Part shown: positions 63,548 to 64,000 of the stretch, in pieces
Layout of the letters: every line of letters starts with the position of its first letter
Numbering within the stretch: position 1 is the first letter of the stretch
DNA from: Butyricimonas faecalis
GTDB taxonomy: Bacteria; Bacteroidota; Bacteroidia; Bacteroidales; Marinifilaceae
DNA: 64,000 nt
Assembly: GCF_003991565.1 (NCBI RefSeq)
Contig: NZ_CP032819.1
Location: 1,426,001-1,490,000, forward strand
Direction: 5' to 3'
Notes under the pieces: model-generated
Seen by the model: the letters and a program-made list of their open reading frames with translations, nothing else
Databases searched by the model: none
What the model was told of the DNA's origin: nothing
Program-made: the position numbers and the translations under genes

Positions 63548-64000
63548 ATGAATAGTGAAAATATTTTTGATATTTGGCGATTCTTAGGAAAGGGAACACC
63601 TTTCATTGTAAGAAGGAATGGATGGTATCATCTTTCGTATATGGTAACAAAAGTAAAACCCAAAGGATATTATGGAGAAGCCTATGGATATAGATTAACT
63701 GATGGGAAACCAGAGAATGGTAATACCAATGAAGAAATCATTGAATGCTGTGGTTGTGGAAATTGGGAACTCATTGAAAATCTTATAGAAAACATTGATG
63801 AACTAAAATGGAATTGTCTTGATAAAAATAACAACTTGACCTTTGGTAAATATAAGGGAATGAATGCTGAAGAGGTGAAGTCTAAGGATGAAGAATATTT
63901 TAAATGGGCGTTGATAAATATTGGAGGTTTTAACGAACTTCTCTTCGCTAGGAAATATAATGTTTCATTACAAGATTTACTTGCCACAAAGAAACAAATA
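63548..64000 (+). CDS. Partial protein with exonuclease-X C-terminal-like motif, cut by window edge
   Basis: ATG at 63548 opens a frame that stays open to the window's end (151 codons). Features: a Tyr/Gly-rich start (LGKGTPFIVRRNGWYHLSYM), a Cys cluster (IECCGCGNWELI), then LTFGKYKGMNAEEVKSKDEEY and FKWALINI. The LTFGKxKG-x-x-x-E-x...Y-x-x-W-x pattern matches the C-terminal domain of exodeoxyribonuclease X-type proteins. The full length is unknown. Lower G+C than the housekeeping genes. Confidence 0.55.
   Translation, partial: MNSENIFDIWRFLGKGTPFIVRRNGWYHLSYMVTKVKPKGYYGEAYGYRLTDGKPENGNTNEEIIECCGCGNWELIENLIENIDELKWNCLDKNNNLTFGKYKGMNAEEVKSKDEEYFKWALINIGGFNELLFARKYNVSLQDLLATKKQI

Overview
The window looks like chromosome of an anaerobic gut Bacteroidota (order Bacteroidales). 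The evidence is a SusC/SusD pair under an ECF sigma/FecR switch, Bacteroides-type promoters (TTTG then TAnnTTTG), genes without Shine-Dalgarno sequences, the F-type ATP synthase order D-C-B-E-F-H-A-G, and many families largely confined to the phylum (DUF4251, DUF4468, DUF4843, DUF6266, CCC-motif membrane proteins). The gene content resembles Odoribacter/Butyricimonas, but that assignment is inference. No tRNA, rRNA, CRISPR array, complete insertion sequence or prophage was seen.

Layout. 1-4.4 kb: the tail of an EamA permease, then leftward genes for tRNA modification (miaA), small membrane proteins and a class V aminotransferase. 5.0-10.9 kb: a rightward housekeeping run, rsfS-ftsH-DUF2007-cdsA-psd-panB-pseudouridine synthase, covering ribosome silencing, membrane proteolysis, phosphatidylethanolamine synthesis and pantothenate synthesis. 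10.9-14.1 kb: a tight leftward operon with both nicotinate-salvage enzymes (pncA-like, pncB), an HD hydrolase and a DNA-glycosylase-like protein. 14.1-21.9 kb: an accessory region with decayed sequence, an ORF6N protein, an orphan secreted lipoprotein, an Rpn-type nuclease, a DUF6266 pair (one frameshifted) and a DUF4251 protein. 22.0-32.3 kb: one outer-membrane uptake locus read leftwards (sigma, FecR, SusC, SusD, DUF4843, PKD-like lipoprotein, TlpA-like thiol oxidoreductase). 32.6-40.7 kb: coaD, a biotin-dependent carboxylase/decarboxylase subunit, a DUF4468/flavin-reductase fusion, and a coupled AraC plus LytTR regulator pair divergent from a DUF6051-like hydrolase. 40.7-47.7 kb: the complete ATP synthase operon. 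47.8-54.7 kb: an ExbB-ExbD-ExbD-TonB-PstS-like-TPR cluster bracketed by two small secreted proteins sharing a C-terminal motif. 54.8-61.7 kb: MATE exporter, 6-phosphogluconolactonase, RRM protein and a heterodimeric ABC exporter. 61.7-64 kb: an AT-rich accessory edge with palindromes, a hypothetical protein and a partial gene.

The least explained features are the pair of 130-residue secreted proteins around the TonB/PstS-like cluster, the twin perfect palindromes upstream of the ECF sigma gene, the 20-bp-periodic repeats next to the LytTR gene, and two interspersed repeat families (one G+C-rich, one A+T-rich). Decay is visible in a CCC-motif gene relic and a one-base frameshift in a DUF6266 gene.
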